This document shows, in pieces, positions 35,204 to 44,921 of a stretch of 64,000 nucleotides of DNA. The position numbers were made by a program, and so were the translations under genes. Each line of letters starts with the position of its first letter. Position 1 is the stretch's first letter. Under the pieces are notes generated by a model. That model was not told the origin of the DNA. It saw only the letters and a program-made list of their open reading frames with translations, and did not search any database. Location of the stretch: contig NZ_JAILYJ010000001.1 in assembly GCF_019793465.1 (NCBI RefSeq), positions 372,001 through 436,000 on the forward strand, read 5' to 3'. The DNA is from Rhizobium croatiense (GTDB lineage: Bacteria; Pseudomonadota; Alphaproteobacteria; Rhizobiales; Rhizobiaceae).

Positions 35204-36331
35204 ATGGACGTTCGCGCCGCCGTAGCCGTTCAGGCCGGAAAACCGCTGGAAGTGATGACCGTGCAGCTGGAGGGGCCGAAGGCCGGCGAAGTGCTGGTCG
35301 AGGTCAAGGCGACCGGCATCTGCCACACCGACGATTTCACCCTGTCGGGCGCCGATCCGGAAGGCCTGTTCCCGGCGATCCTCGGCCATGAAGGTGCCGG
35401 CATCGTCGTCGATGTCGGCCCCGGTGTCACTTCGGTGAAGAAGGGTGACCACGTCATTCCGCTCTACACGCCGGAATGCCGCGAATGTTATTCCTGCCTG
35501 TCGCGCAAGACCAATCTCTGCACCGCCATCCGCTCGACCCAGGGCCAGGGTCTGATGCCGGACGGCACCTCGCGCTTCTCGATCGGCAAGGACAAGATCC
35601 ATCACTATATGGGCTGCTCGACCTTCGCCAATTTCACCGTGCTGCCGGAGATTGCCCTTGCCAAGGTCAATCCCGACGCGCCCTTCGACAAGATCTGCTA
35701 CATCGGCTGCGGGGTGACAACCGGCATCGGCGCGGTGATCAACACCGCCAAGGTCGAGATCGGCGCCACCGCGATCGTCTTCGGTCTCGGCGGTATCGGC
35801 CTCAACGTGCTGCAGGGCTTAAGGCTTGCCGGCGCCGACATGATCATCGGCGTCGACATCAATCCTGAGCGCAAGGCCTGGGGCGAGAAATTCGGCATGA
35901 CGCATTTCGTCAATCCGAAGGAGGTCGGCGACGACATCGTGCCCTATCTCGTCAACATGACGAAGCGGGGCGGCGATCTGATCGGCGGCGCCGACTATAC
36001 CTTCGACTGCACCGGCAACACCAAGGTGATGCGCCAGGCGCTGGAAGCCAGCCACCGCGGCTGGGGCAAGTCGGTCATCATCGGCGTTGCCGGCGCCGGC
36101 CAGGAGATTTCCACCCGGCCGTTCCAGCTGGTCACCGGCCGCAACTGGATGGGCACCGCCTTCGGCGGCGCGCGCGGCCGCACCGACGTGCCCAAGATCG
36201 TCGACTGGTACATGCAGGGCAAGATCCAGATCGACCCGATGATCACCCACACCATGCCGCTCGAAGACATCAACAAGGGCTTCGAGATGATGCACAAGGG
36301 CGAGAGCATCCGCGGCGTCGTGGTGTACTGA
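35204..36331 (+). CDS. frmA: S-(hydroxymethyl)glutathione dehydrogenase / class III alcohol dehydrogenase
   Basis: This enzyme oxidises S-hydroxymethylglutathione, the spontaneous adduct of formaldehyde and glutathione, with NAD+. The 375-residue protein has the class III signatures: ATGICHTDDFTLSGADPEG for the catalytic Cys-His region, GHEGAGIVVDVG, four structural-zinc Cys (ECRECYSCLSRKTNLC), and GLGGIGLNVLQGLRLAGAD for NAD binding. The start follows AAAGGAAA and lies 41 bp after operator C. Its presence under the same operator as a P450 operon suggests a role in removing formaldehyde released by demethylation. pntA begins 111 bp downstream. Confidence 0.95.
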   Translation: MDVRAAVAVQAGKPLEVMTVQLEGPKAGEVLVEVKATGICHTDDFTLSGADPEGLFPAILGHEGAGIVVDVGPGVTSVKKGDHVIPLYTPECRECYSCLSRKTNLCTAIRSTQGQGLMPDGTSRFSIGKDKIHHYMGCSTFANFTVLPEIALAKVNPDAPFDKICYIGCGVTTGIGAVINTAKVEIGATAIVFGLGGIGLNVLQGLRLAGADMIIGVDINPERKAWGEKFGMTHFVNPKEVGDDIVPYLVNMTKRGGDLIGGADYTFDCTGNTKVMRQALEASHRGWGKSVIIGVAGAGQEISTRPFQLVTGRNWMGTAFGGARGRTDVPKIVDWYMQGKIQIDPMITHTMPLEDINKGFEMMHKGESIRGVVVY

Positions 36332-36442
36332 CGCAAATCTCCGAACGGAATGCGGCGAAGGTTTTCATTGGTTTAGCCTCGGCCGGACCGAAACCCACCG
36401 TCGCGTCGGATCAGTGACTTTCAAATTTTAAGGGAGGGATAC

Positions 36443-38017
36443 ATGCTAATAGGGTCGCCTCGAGAGAGGCTGGAAGGAGAGGCGCGCGTTGCAATGACGC
36501 CTGACAGCGCCACACAGCTTCAGAAGCTCGGCTATCAATGTGCCATCGAAACTGGCGCCGGCAAACTTGCGGGCTTCTCCGACGATGCCTTCCGTGCTGC
36601 CGGGGTAACGGTTGTCGACAGCGCCGAAACGCTCTTTGCAAGCGCCGACGTGATCGCCAAAGTGCGCCCGCCGGAGTCAAGCGAAATGGCGAGGCTTTCG
36701 AGCGGCAAGACGCTGATCTCGTTCTTCTATCCAGCACAGAACAAGGACCTACTGGACCGGGCGAAATCGACCGGCGCCAACGTGATTGCCATGGATATGG
36801 TGCCGCGCATTTCGCGCGCCCAAAAGATGGACGCGCTCTCCTCCATGGCCAATATTGCCGGTTATCGCGCCCTGATCGAGGCCGGAAATAACTTCGGCCG
36901 CTTCTTTACCGGTCAGGTGACCGCCGCCGGCAAGATCCCGCCGGCCAAGGTCCTGGTCATCGGCGCGGGCGTTGCCGGTCTTGCCGCGGTCGGCACCAGC
37001 GTTTCGCTCGGCGCCATCACCTATGCTTTCGACGTGCGGCCGGAAGTCGCCGAGCAGATCGAATCCATGGGCGCGGAATTCGTCTTCCTCGACTTCGAGG
37101 AACAGCAGCAGGACGGCGCTGCGACAGGCGGCTATGCCGCGCCCTCCTCGCCCGAGTTTCGCGCGGCACAACTGAAGAAGTTCCGCGAAATCGCGGCTGA
37201 CATCGATATCGTCATCACGACGGCGCTGATCCCGGGCCGCGACGCACCGAAGCTCTGGCTTGCCGACATGGTAGCGACGATGAAGCCCGGTTCGGTGGTC
37301 GTCGACCTTGCCGCCGAGCGCGGCGGCAATTGCGACCTGACCGTCCCGGACCAGAAAATCATATCCGACAACGGCGTCACCGTGATCGGCTACACGGACT
37401 TCCCAAGCCGCATGGCCGCACAGTCGTCGACGCTCTATTCGACCAACATCCGCCACATGATAACGGACCTGACGCCGAACAAGGATGGCGTCATCGTCCA
37501 CAACATGGAGGATGACGTGATCCGTGGTGCGACGATCGCTTTGAAGGGCGAGATCACCTATCCGCCGCCACCGCCAAAGATCCAGGCGATTGCCGCCCAG
37601 AAACCAAAGGAAAAGCCCAAGGAGCTGACGCCTGAAGAAAAGAAGGCCGCGGAGGCCGCCGGCTTCAGGTCTGCGACGCGAAACCAGGTCGGGCTTCTTA
37701 TCATTGGCGGTCTGCTCATGCTCCTCATCGGCGCCTTCGCACCGCCGGTGTTCATGGGCCATTTCATCGTTTTCGCACTCGCCTGCTTCGTTGGCTTCCA
37801 GGTGATCTGGGGCGTTTCGCACTCGCTGCATACGCCGCTCATGGCAATCACCAACGCCATCTCCGGCATCATCATCATTGGAGCGGTCCTGCAGATCACC
37901 GCGGGCGGTTGGCTGGTGACGGCGCTTGCCGCCATTTCCGTGGCGATCGCAGCGATCAACATCGTCGGCGGGTTCATGGTGACACGCCGCATGCTGAACA
38001 TGTTCCAGAAGTCCTGA
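36443..38017 (+). CDS. pntA: PntA, NAD(P) transhydrogenase alpha subunit (single chain)
   Basis: Proton-translocating transhydrogenase uses the proton gradient to make NADPH from NADH. The 524-residue subunit has the NAD-binding dI domain (about 1-385): [20 protein letters not shown], then [23 protein letters not shown] linker rich in Pro/Lys (about 375-410) leads to four transmembrane helices (about 415-515). It follows AGGGAGGG at the ribosome site. Many alphaproteobacteria split this subunit into PntAA and PntAB; here both parts are fused, as in gammaproteobacteria. Together with PntB it could supply NADPH for the P450 chain. That link is inferred from proximity. Confidence 0.95.
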   Translation: MLIGSPRERLEGEARVAMTPDSATQLQKLGYQCAIETGAGKLAGFSDDAFRAAGVTVVDSAETLFASADVIAKVRPPESSEMARLSSGKTLISFFYPAQNKDLLDRAKSTGANVIAMDMVPRISRAQKMDALSSMANIAGYRALIEAGNNFGRFFTGQVTAAGKIPPAKVLVIGAGVAGLAAVGTSVSLGAITYAFDVRPEVAEQIESMGAEFVFLDFEEQQQDGAATGGYAAPSSPEFRAAQLKKFREIAADIDIVITTALIPGRDAPKLWLADMVATMKPGSVVVDLAAERGGNCDLTVPDQKIISDNGVTVIGYTDFPSRMAAQSSTLYSTNIRHMITDLTPNKDGVIVHNMEDDVIRGATIALKGEITYPPPPPKIQAIAAQKPKEKPKELTPEEKKAAEAAGFRSATRNQVGLLIIGGLLMLLIGAFAPPVFMGHFIVFALACFVGFQVIWGVSHSLHTPLMAITNAISGIIIIGAVLQITAGGWLVTALAAISVAIAAINIVGGFMVTRRMLNMFQKS

Positions 38018-38039
38018 CCGCGTCGAGGGAGAATTGACA

Positions 38040-39413
38040 ATGTCTATCGGTATCCAGACCGCGGCCTATATAGCAGCCTCGGTTCTCTTCATCCTCGCGC
38101 TTGGCGGTCTTTCGGGCCAGGAAAACGCGAAGCGCGCTGTGTGGTACGGTATCGTCGGCATGGCGATCGCCGTCGTTGCGACGATCTTCGGGCCGGGCGT
38201 CGGGCTTTCGGCGGTGCTCATCGTCATGCTCGTGATCGGCGCAATCGTCGGGGCGGTCATGGCGCGGCGCGTCGAGATGACCGGCATGCCGCAACTCGTG
38301 GCGGCCCTTCACTCCTTCGTCGGCCTCGCCGCCGTCTTGATTGGCCTCAATTCCGATATGACGGCGCATGAATTCACTGCGCATGCCGAGCAGATCATCC
38401 ACGAGGTGGAAATCTTCCTCGGGGTCTTCATCGGTGCTGTGACCTTCACCGGTTCGATTATCGCCTATGGCAAGCTCTCAGGCCGCATCGGCGGCAAGGC
38501 GCTGATCTTGCCCGGCCGCCATGCCTTCAACATCGCGATGGTCGCCACCTCCCTCATCCTCATGCTGCTCTACATGAACGGCGCGGGCTCATGGACGCTC
38601 TATCTGATGACGCTGATCGCCTTCGTCATCGGCGCCCATCTCGTCATGGCGATCGGCGGGGCCGACATGCCGGTCGTGGTTTCCATGCTTAACTCCTATT
38701 CGGGCTGGGCGGCTGCAGCTACCGGCTTCCTGCTTGGAAACGACCTTCTGATCGTTACCGGCGCGTTGGTCGGCTCCTCCGGCGCAATCCTCTCCTACAT
38801 CATGTGCAAGGCAATGAACCGGCAGTTCCTGTCCGTGATCCTCGGCGGTTTCGGCAATGCCTCGGGCCCGGCGATGGCCGTCGAGGGCGAACAAATCGCG
38901 ATCGACGCCGAAGGCGCTGCCGCAGCGCTTAACGATGCCGACTCAGTCATCATCGTCCCCGGTTACGGCATGGCGGTTGCGCAGGCACAGGGTGCGGTCT
39001 CCGAGCTCACCCGCAAGCTGCGCGCCACCGGCAAGGACGTGCGCTTCGCCATTCACCCCGTTGCCGGCCGCTTGCCCGGTCACATGAATGTGCTTCTGGC
39101 CGAGGCAAAGGTGCCCTACGACATCGTCCTGGAAATGGACGAAATCAACCACGATTTTTCGAATACCGACGTCGTCATCGTCATCGGCTCCAACGACATC
39201 GTCAATCCAGCCGCACAGGAAGATCCGAATTCGCCGATATCAGGCATGCCGGTCCTGGAGGTTTGGAAGGCCAAGCAGGTCTTTGTTTCCAAGCGCGGCC
39301 AAGGGACCGGTTACTCAGGCATTGAGAACCCTTTGTTCTACAAAGAAAACACCCGGATGTACTACGGCGACGCGAAGGATTCGATCAACAAGCTTCTGCC
39401 GATAATCAACTGA
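38040..39413 (+). CDS. pntB: PntB, NAD(P) transhydrogenase beta subunit
   Basis: The 457-residue beta subunit completes the transhydrogenase. The ATG at 38040 follows GAGGGAGAATTGACA and is chosen over the in-frame TTG at 38034. The N-terminal half has eight or nine transmembrane helices (for example [20 protein letters not shown]). The C-terminal NADP-binding dIII domain has [39 protein letters not shown] and [19 protein letters not shown]. pntA ends 22 bp upstream. Confidence 0.96.
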   Translation: MSIGIQTAAYIAASVLFILALGGLSGQENAKRAVWYGIVGMAIAVVATIFGPGVGLSAVLIVMLVIGAIVGAVMARRVEMTGMPQLVAALHSFVGLAAVLIGLNSDMTAHEFTAHAEQIIHEVEIFLGVFIGAVTFTGSIIAYGKLSGRIGGKALILPGRHAFNIAMVATSLILMLLYMNGAGSWTLYLMTLIAFVIGAHLVMAIGGADMPVVVSMLNSYSGWAAAATGFLLGNDLLIVTGALVGSSGAILSYIMCKAMNRQFLSVILGGFGNASGPAMAVEGEQIAIDAEGAAAALNDADSVIIVPGYGMAVAQAQGAVSELTRKLRATGKDVRFAIHPVAGRLPGHMNVLLAEAKVPYDIVLEMDEINHDFSNTDVVIVIGSNDIVNPAAQEDPNSPISGMPVLEVWKAKQVFVSKRGQGTGYSGIENPLFYKENTRMYYGDAKDSINKLLPIIN

Positions 39414-39743
39414 TCTCAGCCCGGCAGGGGAGTCTCGCCTACGTGGCGAGTACCCTCGCCCAAGCAGCCGCGTATCCAATTGCTTCACATGGGAAGACCG
39501 TAGGAACGGCGTAACTGATATTCCGCTCCCACGTTATCGTGTCTGTCCGAATTCTGTGATCGCCTTTCCATGGGACGAGCAATGGGAGCTTCTCCATGGA
39601 GAGTACTTTGGAGGCTCTCACGACCAGGAAGCCTGGACGTGAGGTTCACCGGCACTGGCCGGACGAGGTCAAAGCTTAGATCGTTTCGGATAGCGTTCGG
39701 CCCGGCACGGCGGTGAATGAGGTCGCAGAGCGGGGATTCAATG
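39414..39743 (+). other. 330-bp region with transposase remnant
   Basis: It follows pntB. A short hairpin (CTCGCC/GGCGAG, about 39434-39450) lacks a T run. From 39596 an IS66-type remnant begins. No intact gene is present. Confidence 0.45.
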
Positions 39744-39745
39744 TC
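39596..39745 (+). pseudogene. IS66-type transposase-accessory ORF (TnpA) remnant
   Basis: Starting at ATG 39596 the frame reads METTLEAL-like residues and then REVHRHWPDEVKA, a stop (TAG) and IVSDSVRPGTAVNEVAER. This matches the RRRWPDEVKA-IV-ET--PG-TV-EVA- block of IS66-family TnpA/OrfA proteins. The internal stop and abrupt loss of similarity just before the hydrolase gene show it is dead. No terminal repeats or other IS66 genes are seen nearby. Confidence 0.68.
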
Positions 39746-40523
39746 ATGATTGCCCGGCAGCTTCCAGAATGAGCTTCGCGATCTCATCCGGATGTGAAAT
39801 GAGCGACAGATGGCTGGAATTGAGTTCGATGGCTTTAGCGCCCATGCGTCTGGCCATGAAACGCTGCAGGTCTGGATTTATCGTCCCATCTTGCGTCGAA
39901 ACGGCGTAGTAGCTTGGCTTGGAGCGCCAAGCAGCGTTTGAGGTTTTGCCGGTGAGCAACGCCTTTTGGAATGGTTGTTGAACGGCATAAAGAACCCTCG
40001 CCCTGGCCTCGGGAAGGTCGCCCCCGAAATCGCGCAGGAACGCTTCTTCCGTCAGCCGTCCTTCATCGCCGTCGAAGACAATGCCCGCGGTTGCGGGTGG
40101 TGTCGGGTAGGTTTTTGCCAAAGCTGCATAGTCCTCACCTGCATCCGGTGCTCGGGCAGCGACATAAACCAGTGAAGAGACGTTCGGGTGTACACCTGCT
40201 TCGGTGAGGATCATCCCCGAAAAGGAGTGGCCAACAAAGACGGTCGGACCGTCCTGCCGGTCGAGGACGCGCCGGGCGGCCGCCACGGCATCGGGCAGCG
40301 TGGTGAGCGGGTTCTGGACCGCCGTGCAGTTCAGGCCCTTCGCTTGCAGCAGGGCGATAACCTCGGTCCAGCATGATCCGTCGGCGAAAAGTCCATGCAC
40401 GAGAACGACATTGCGCGCCTTTGGAGGCGTGTGTGTGGCGGCCAGGCCGGCATGTGTCGCAACAAATGACGTGGCGGCACCGACGAGCAAAGTTTTCGAA
40501 AACGTGCGTCTGTTCATCATCAT
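39744..40523 (-). CDS. Alpha/beta hydrolase with twin-arginine signal
   Basis: The 259-residue protein starts MMMNRRTFSKTLLVGAATSF, a twin-arginine-type export signal with cleavage near LAA-THTPP. The alpha/beta hydrolase core has VVLVHGLFADGSCW for the oxyanion region and FVGHSFSGMILTEAG with the nucleophile Ser (GHSFSG). The terminal SSHLSLISHPDEIAKLI carries the catalytic His. It resembles EstC/MenH-like esterases annotated in rhizobia beside SDR genes. It lies downstream of the SDR gene on the same strand; an ester or lactone substrate is unknown. Confidence 0.85.
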   Translation of the reverse strand: MMMNRRTFSKTLLVGAATSFVATHAGLAATHTPPKARNVVLVHGLFADGSCWTEVIALLQAKGLNCTAVQNPLTTLPDAVAAARRVLDRQDGPTVFVGHSFSGMILTEAGVHPNVSSLVYVAARAPDAGEDYAALAKTYPTPPATAGIVFDGDEGRLTEEAFLRDFGGDLPEARARVLYAVQQPFQKALLTGKTSNAAWRSKPSYYAVSTQDGTINPDLQRFMARRMGAKAIELNSSHLSLISHPDEIAKLILEAAGQS

Positions 40524-40584
40524 GATCGAATCTCCATCGTTTGCGAAGCGGTAGGATTATTTGGACTCAGTCCGGAGCGGCATC

Positions 40585-41352
40585 TCAGATTGACATGCCG
40601 CCCGAGACCTCGATGCGTTGGGCATTGACCCAGCGGTTATCCTCAGAGAGCAGCGAGGCAATCATCGGACCGATATCGTCGGGCAGGCCGGCGCGGCCCA
40701 GCGCCGTCATTTCGGCGACACGCTGGTTCAGATCCGGATTGTCGCGCACCATCCCGCCGCTAAAGTCGGTCTGGATGGCGCCGGGCGCGACGACATTGAC
40801 GGCGATGCGACGCGGTCCCAGCTCCTTTGCCATGTACCGGGTCAGCACCTCAACCGCTCCCTTCATCGCACCGTAAGGAGCGCTGCCAGGAACGATGATG
40901 CGAGTCAGGCCGCTCGACAGATTGACGATCCGGCCGCCGTCATTGATCAGCGGCAAGAGCTTCTGCGTCAAGAAGAAAACGCCCTTGAAGTGCACATTGT
41001 AAAGCATGTCCAGTTCATCTTCCGTCGTCGCCTCGATGCTGTTGTGGTGCGAGGTTCCGGCATTGTTGACGAGGTAGTCGAAGCGCTCGGCGCCTAGATC
41101 GGCAAGCGCCTGCTTTACGGCGCCGACGAAAAGGTCGAAACCGTGGGCGTCACCCGTGTCGAGCTTGAGAGCAATGGCTTTGGCACCGGTTTCAGCAACC
41201 AGGGCCACGACCTTTTCGGCTTCCGCCCTGCTGGAATTGTAGGTGAAGATCGAGTCAACACCGCGTCTGGCAAGGATGAGCACGGTGTTGCGGCCCAGCC
41301 CGCGGCTGCCGCCGGTGACGATTGCGATTTTGCGTTCGGAATTCTGTGTCAT
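40585..41352 (-). CDS. Short-chain dehydrogenase/reductase (SDR)
   Basis: Classical SDR, NAD(P)-dependent. The ATG at 41352 follows AAGGAGAACG and gives 255 residues. It has the cofactor motif VTGGSRGLGRN near residue 13, YLVNNAG near 92, the catalytic Ser in VNLSSGL and YGAMK (Tyr-x-x-x-Lys), and the SGGMSI tail common to 3-oxoacyl reductase-like SDRs. It is divergent from an AraC-family regulator, a standard regulator-target layout, and probably co-transcribed with the hydrolase 61 bp downstream. Confidence 0.92.
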   Translation of the reverse strand: MTQNSERKIAIVTGGSRGLGRNTVLILARRGVDSIFTYNSSRAEAEKVVALVAETGAKAIALKLDTGDAHGFDLFVGAVKQALADLGAERFDYLVNNAGTSHHNSIEATTEDELDMLYNVHFKGVFFLTQKLLPLINDGGRIVNLSSGLTRIIVPGSAPYGAMKGAVEVLTRYMAKELGPRRIAVNVVAPGAIQTDFSGGMVRDNPDLNQRVAEMTALGRAGLPDDIGPMIASLLSEDNRWVNAQRIEVSGGMSI

Positions 41353-41485
41353 CGTCGTTCTCCTTTGATTGATGATGCTCAACATAAGAGGGCGAAGCAC
41401 GGGCGAACATGCCGGAATCGGCTTCTTTCTTGCCTGATCCTGCCTGGGGCGTTAGCTTGGAATTCCAGATTTGCGGGGAATCCGA

Positions 41486-42373
41486 TTGAGCACTCTTTCG
41501 ATGTTGCATGATGCTGTCGTCGCCGCGTTTGCGGCTCATGGAAACAGGAGCCCCTATTTCACCGCGATCGACGGGCTGGCCTTGCTCCGATCCTTCTCCG
41601 AGCGGCATCCGAACCACCTGATCCACCGGCCGGCGCTCTGCATCGTGGTGCAGGGCGCGAAATGGACGACGTTCGGCGAACGGAGGCTCCACTATCGCAC
41701 CAGCCAGGCCATGGTCGTCAGCGTCGAGATGCCGGGTGCAAGCCAGGTGGTGCACGGCGCGCCGGATGCGCCTTATCTCAGCGCCGTCATCGAACTCGAC
41801 CAGGCAATCCTACGCGAAGTCTATGAAAGCATGGAGGCACCGCCCACTCCGGCCTCCGACGAGCATGCCGCCTTCGTTATGGAGCTCAACGAGGCGATCC
41901 TCGGATGCGCCGCGCGCGCCGTCAGCCTGCTTGGCGAGCCGCAGGCAATCCCGCTGCTCTATCCCGGCGTCAAGCGCGAACTCTGCTACCGCCTGTTGGC
42001 CGGCCCACATGGCGCTGTCTTCGCCCGCATGGTCGTCGGTGCGGAGCGAAACCGGCGTCTGGTCGAAGCGATCCACGCATTGCGGGGCAATTTCGACAAG
42101 CAGGTGCGCGTCGACGATCTTGCCGCGCTCGCCGGCCTGAGCCCGACAGCCTTCCATCGTCAGTTCAAGGCAATGACCGCGATGACACCGGTGCAGTTTC
42201 AAAAGCAGATCCGCCTGATGGAGGCGCGCCGGCTGATGCTGTCGCGCGAAATGTCGGCGGAAACGGTCGCCTTTGAGGTGGGCTATGCCAGCCCCTCACA
42301 GTTCAGCCGGGAATATGCCCGGCTGTTCGGGGCTCCGCCACGCCGGGACATCGGAAAGCTTCTGTCGTCCTGA
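41486..42373 (+). CDS. AraC family transcriptional regulator (AraC_N type)
   Basis: The start is a TTG at 41486 with GGGGA 7-8 bases upstream; an upstream TTG at 41471 or the ATG at 41516 are alternatives. The product is about 295 residues. The N-terminal cupin-like AraC_N domain (about 25-175) has IHRPALCIVVQGAKWTTFGE. The C-terminal double helix-turn-helix (about 195-290) shows VRVDDLAALAGLSPTAFHRQFK and VAFEVGYASPSQFSREYARLFG. It faces the SDR-hydrolase pair and likely activates it. Confidence 0.88.
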   Translation: MSTLSMLHDAVVAAFAAHGNRSPYFTAIDGLALLRSFSERHPNHLIHRPALCIVVQGAKWTTFGERRLHYRTSQAMVVSVEMPGASQVVHGAPDAPYLSAVIELDQAILREVYESMEAPPTPASDEHAAFVMELNEAILGCAARAVSLLGEPQAIPLLYPGVKRELCYRLLAGPHGAVFARMVVGAERNRRLVEAIHALRGNFDKQVRVDDLAALAGLSPTAFHRQFKAMTAMTPVQFQKQIRLMEARRLMLSREMSAETVAFEVGYASPSQFSREYARLFGAPPRRDIGKLLSS

Positions 42374-42769
42374 CTGTTTCGCACACTAAAACTGCGGCTG
42401 ACAAATCTTTCCGTCGTTCGAACGCCGATGGTCCGGCCGAATATATGCCCTCGATAGACCGTGGGTCTCGCCCGGCTACGCCGCCATATGGGTTTTTGCC
42501 TAGTCGCCAATAGTGCCGCCAGCATCAGCATCTCTGCAAGTCCGGTATTGGCGCGAAGTAGCCGTCCCGTTGCAGTGTGCTGTCGGATGGCCCGCAGAAT
42601 GCTGCAATCACGGATTTCGGGACGGCGGACAAACCATCTCTCATCGCCTATGCACGCGATCCAGAGGTAAATGCCCTTGAGCTTGAGCAAACTGAACCTC
42701 AGGCCGCCATCCGGACGTCGTTCAGCCGCCCCCGATGTTAGCGAGATTGACGTGCGACATCCTCACACT
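42374..42769 (+). other. 396-bp region without a recognised gene
   Basis: It sits between the AraC regulator and the convergent ferredoxin gene. A minus-strand frame (42283-42690) and short plus-strand frames are open, but none matches a family I recognise and they lack ribosome sites. No T-rich hairpin is evident. It could be degraded insertion DNA. Confidence 0.35.
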
Positions 42770-43090
42770 CTAGTCTTCGGGCGCAATTCCGATCACGATG
42801 CCGCTGAGTGTTTCATCGAACGGTATCTGACAGGAAAGCCGGGAGTTCTCCTGCCGGTAATCAGATCCCTCGAGCAACTCGGTCTCATCGATTGAGGCAA
42901 CCGGCAAACTGGCGCTGCCCGGCACCTGCTCGACATACACATGACAGGTGGCACAGGACAGGCAGCCACCACACATCGCCAAAAGCTCTTCAAGTCCAGC
43001 GTTCCGGATATTCTCCATGAGCGAGGCGCCTACCCGTCCGTCGAAGCTATGGATCTCTCCGTCCCGGGTCCGCACTGATATGGTAGCCAT
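42770..43090 (-). CDS. [2Fe-2S] ferredoxin (adrenodoxin/putidaredoxin type)
   Basis: This small electron carrier probably shuttles electrons from the reductase at 43124 to the P450 at 47597. The ATG at 43090 follows GTGGAGGAAA and gives 106 residues. The iron-sulphur loop reads AMCGGCLSCATCHVYVEQ, with the last ligand in SRLSCQI; the fifth Cys in the loop (CGGC) is an extra relative to usual ferredoxins. It is the last gene of the P450 operon, 33 bp after the reductase stop. Confidence 0.93.
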   Translation of the reverse strand: MATISVRTRDGEIHSFDGRVGASLMENIRNAGLEELLAMCGGCLSCATCHVYVEQVPGSASLPVASIDETELLEGSDYRQENSRLSCQIPFDETLSGIVIGIAPED

Positions 43091-43123
43091 TTTTTCCTCC
43101 ACTTTTCCTACGCCTGCACCGCC

Positions 43124-44365
43124 TTATGACGTGACGAGGTCGATTTCCTTGAGATGTCTCGATGTGTCCGCCAAGGCGGCGGGATCAATCATTGCTGCGC
43201 TGTCGACAAGCTTTCGCCCCTGCACGTAATCGCGCGGCGAATTGATGCAATCGAGGGCGAGAACCGCTCCGTCCTTCAGATAGATGACACTGAAGCTCCG
43301 CGAGGCGGGATCTCCTCTCGTGACGAGACTGTCGAAGCCGTAATTGAGGCCGACCGTCTGCATTTTCAGGTCGTACTGGTTGGACCAAAACCACGGCGTT
43401 GCATCGTATTCCTTGAACTGGCCGCAGATCGCTTTGGCAGCGGTGGTCGCCTGATCGGTCGCGTTCTGCACAGATTCAATGCGGATGCCCGGGCCATTTT
43501 CCAAGCGGGCGCAGTCGCCGACGCAATAGATGTTCGGCAGCGACGTGCGGCAAAACTGATCGACGTCAACACCGTTTGCGCCATTGGCTCCCGCCGCGAT
43601 CAGCGGATCGACCGACGGGATGATGCCAATTCCGACGACCACGATGTCGGCTGCAATCGCCTCGCCGGAGGCAAGAACGACGCTCGACACGCGGTCGTTC
43701 GCCCCCTCCAAAGAGGCGACATTGCTGTTGAGTCGGATGTCGACGCCGCGCGCCCGATGCTCGTTTTCGTAAAAGCGAGATATTGGCTCTCCAGCCACAC
43801 GGGCCAGGACACGGTCAAGCGCCTCGACCAAGGTCACGTCCTTGCCGATCTCGCGGAACACTGCGGCCGCTTCCAGGCCGACGTACCCGCCGCCGATGAT
43901 CACCATCCTTTGCGCGTCGGGAAGAACATCGATCAGTGCGTCGCAATCCGCCTTGCTGCGGATGTAGAAAACGCCTGCCAGGTCGCTGCCGGGGCAGGAA
44001 AGCCTCCGCGGATCGCCCCCCGCGGCCCAGACCAGCTGGCCGTAGGAGAAAGATTCACCGCGATCGGTCATCACGGTGCGAGCCGTGGGATCGACCGCGC
44101 GCACATGCCGGCCAAGCAACAATTCCACCTCACGCGCACCCCAGAAATCCTGGGGTCGCAGGTGCATCCTGTCGAACGTCTTCTTGCCCGCCAGATAGTC
44201 TTTCGAAAGCGAGGGGCGGTCGTAAGGCACTTCCGGCTCAGCACCGATCAGCGCGATGCTTCCCGTAAAGCCGGACTGCCTGAGTGCGGCGGCGGTCTGC
44301 GAACCGCCATGTCCGCCGCCGACGATCACGCAGTCGAAAGATCGGGTGAGGTTGTCCGGTGTCAT
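43124..44365 (-). CDS. FAD-dependent ferredoxin reductase (CamA/BphA4 type)
   Basis: It passes electrons from NAD(P)H to the adjacent ferredoxin. The ATG at 44365 gives 413 residues. Motifs: the FAD-binding VIVGGGHGGSQTAAALRQSG at the N-terminus, VIIGGGYVGLEAAAVFREIG for NAD(P)H, and YCVGDCARLENG in the C-terminal FAD segment; a reductase C-terminal domain follows. Its start is 1 bp from the cupin stop. Reductase-ferredoxin-P450 sets of this class are three-component class I P450 systems. Confidence 0.95.
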   Translation of the reverse strand: MTPDNLTRSFDCVIVGGGHGGSQTAAALRQSGFTGSIALIGAEPEVPYDRPSLSKDYLAGKKTFDRMHLRPQDFWGAREVELLLGRHVRAVDPTARTVMTDRGESFSYGQLVWAAGGDPRRLSCPGSDLAGVFYIRSKADCDALIDVLPDAQRMVIIGGGYVGLEAAAVFREIGKDVTLVEALDRVLARVAGEPISRFYENEHRARGVDIRLNSNVASLEGANDRVSSVVLASGEAIAADIVVVGIGIIPSVDPLIAAGANGANGVDVDQFCRTSLPNIYCVGDCARLENGPGIRIESVQNATDQATTAAKAICGQFKEYDATPWFWSNQYDLKMQTVGLNYGFDSLVTRGDPASRSFSVIYLKDGAVLALDCINSPRDYVQGRKLVDSAAMIDPAALADTSRHLKEIDLVTS

Positions 44366-44366
44366 C

Positions 44367-44921
44367 TCACGACTTTCTTTCAGCGCCGATGAGGACGAAG
44401 CACATCGTGGCAGGCCTGTCGCCCTTATTGCGCCAGGCATGGCGGGTTCCGCACTGAACCACGACGTCGCCTTGCTTCAGTAGGGTTTCGGCGCCATCGT
44501 CGAGTTCGAGCCAGATCTCACCGTCGAGGACGATGTCATAGTCGACGGTGTCGGTGGTGTGCATGCCGGGCACGTCAGGTTCGAAAGCGTGGATCAGGCC
44601 GGGGATGTGAACTGTCTGCTCTTCGAAGGCGGAGGCGTGATCGACGGTGGCGAACACCGAATCCGGCGGGAAGACGACGATCATGAGTTTCGTCGCGCCG
44701 GGTTCAGGCGTGATCAGGATTTGCGGTGGGGCCTGCTCCGAATGATCCTGCGGAAGGGCGGGTTTTCCGGCTGTCGCGTAAAGAACCGAGGTCAAATGTC
44801 CCGGCACAGAATCGTAGGCGTGGGCATTGGGCGTCGGGCCGTCGCTGACAAACACCGACTTGCCGTCCCTGATACCCGTGACGACGCGGCGAGGAATGCG
44901 CAGTTCAGTAGCCCTATTCAT
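44367..44921 (-). CDS. Cupin-domain protein
   Basis: The 184-residue protein has a single cupin domain in its C-terminal half: HTTDTVDYDIVLDGEIWLEL (His and Asp/Glu ligands) then GDVVVQCGTRHAWRNKGDRPA with the last His. The N-terminal half contains a second, degenerate cupin-like stretch with QILITPEPG. It overlaps the aldolase stop by 8 bp at its start. Similar cupins accompany aromatic pathways, but catalytic activity is not shown; a dioxygenase role is possible and would fill a gap in this operon. Confidence 0.8.
   Translation of the reverse strand: MNRATELRIPRRVVTGIRDGKSVFVSDGPTPNAHAYDSVPGHLTSVLYATAGKPALPQDHSEQAPPQILITPEPGATKLMIVVFPPDSVFATVDHASAFEEQTVHIPGLIHAFEPDVPGMHTTDTVDYDIVLDGEIWLELDDGAETLLKQGDVVVQCGTRHAWRNKGDRPATMCFVLIGAERKS

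Noticed and set aside
36749..37831. A 360-codon minus-strand frame opposite pntA.
   Set aside because: Shadow; the plus-strand frame matches transhydrogenase along its whole length.
39434..39450. A terminator after pntB.
   Set aside because: The CTCGCC/GGCGAG stem is short and no T run follows.
42283..42690. A 135-residue minus-strand gene after araC.
   Set aside because: It overlaps the end of the AraC gene, lacks a ribosome site and matches no family.
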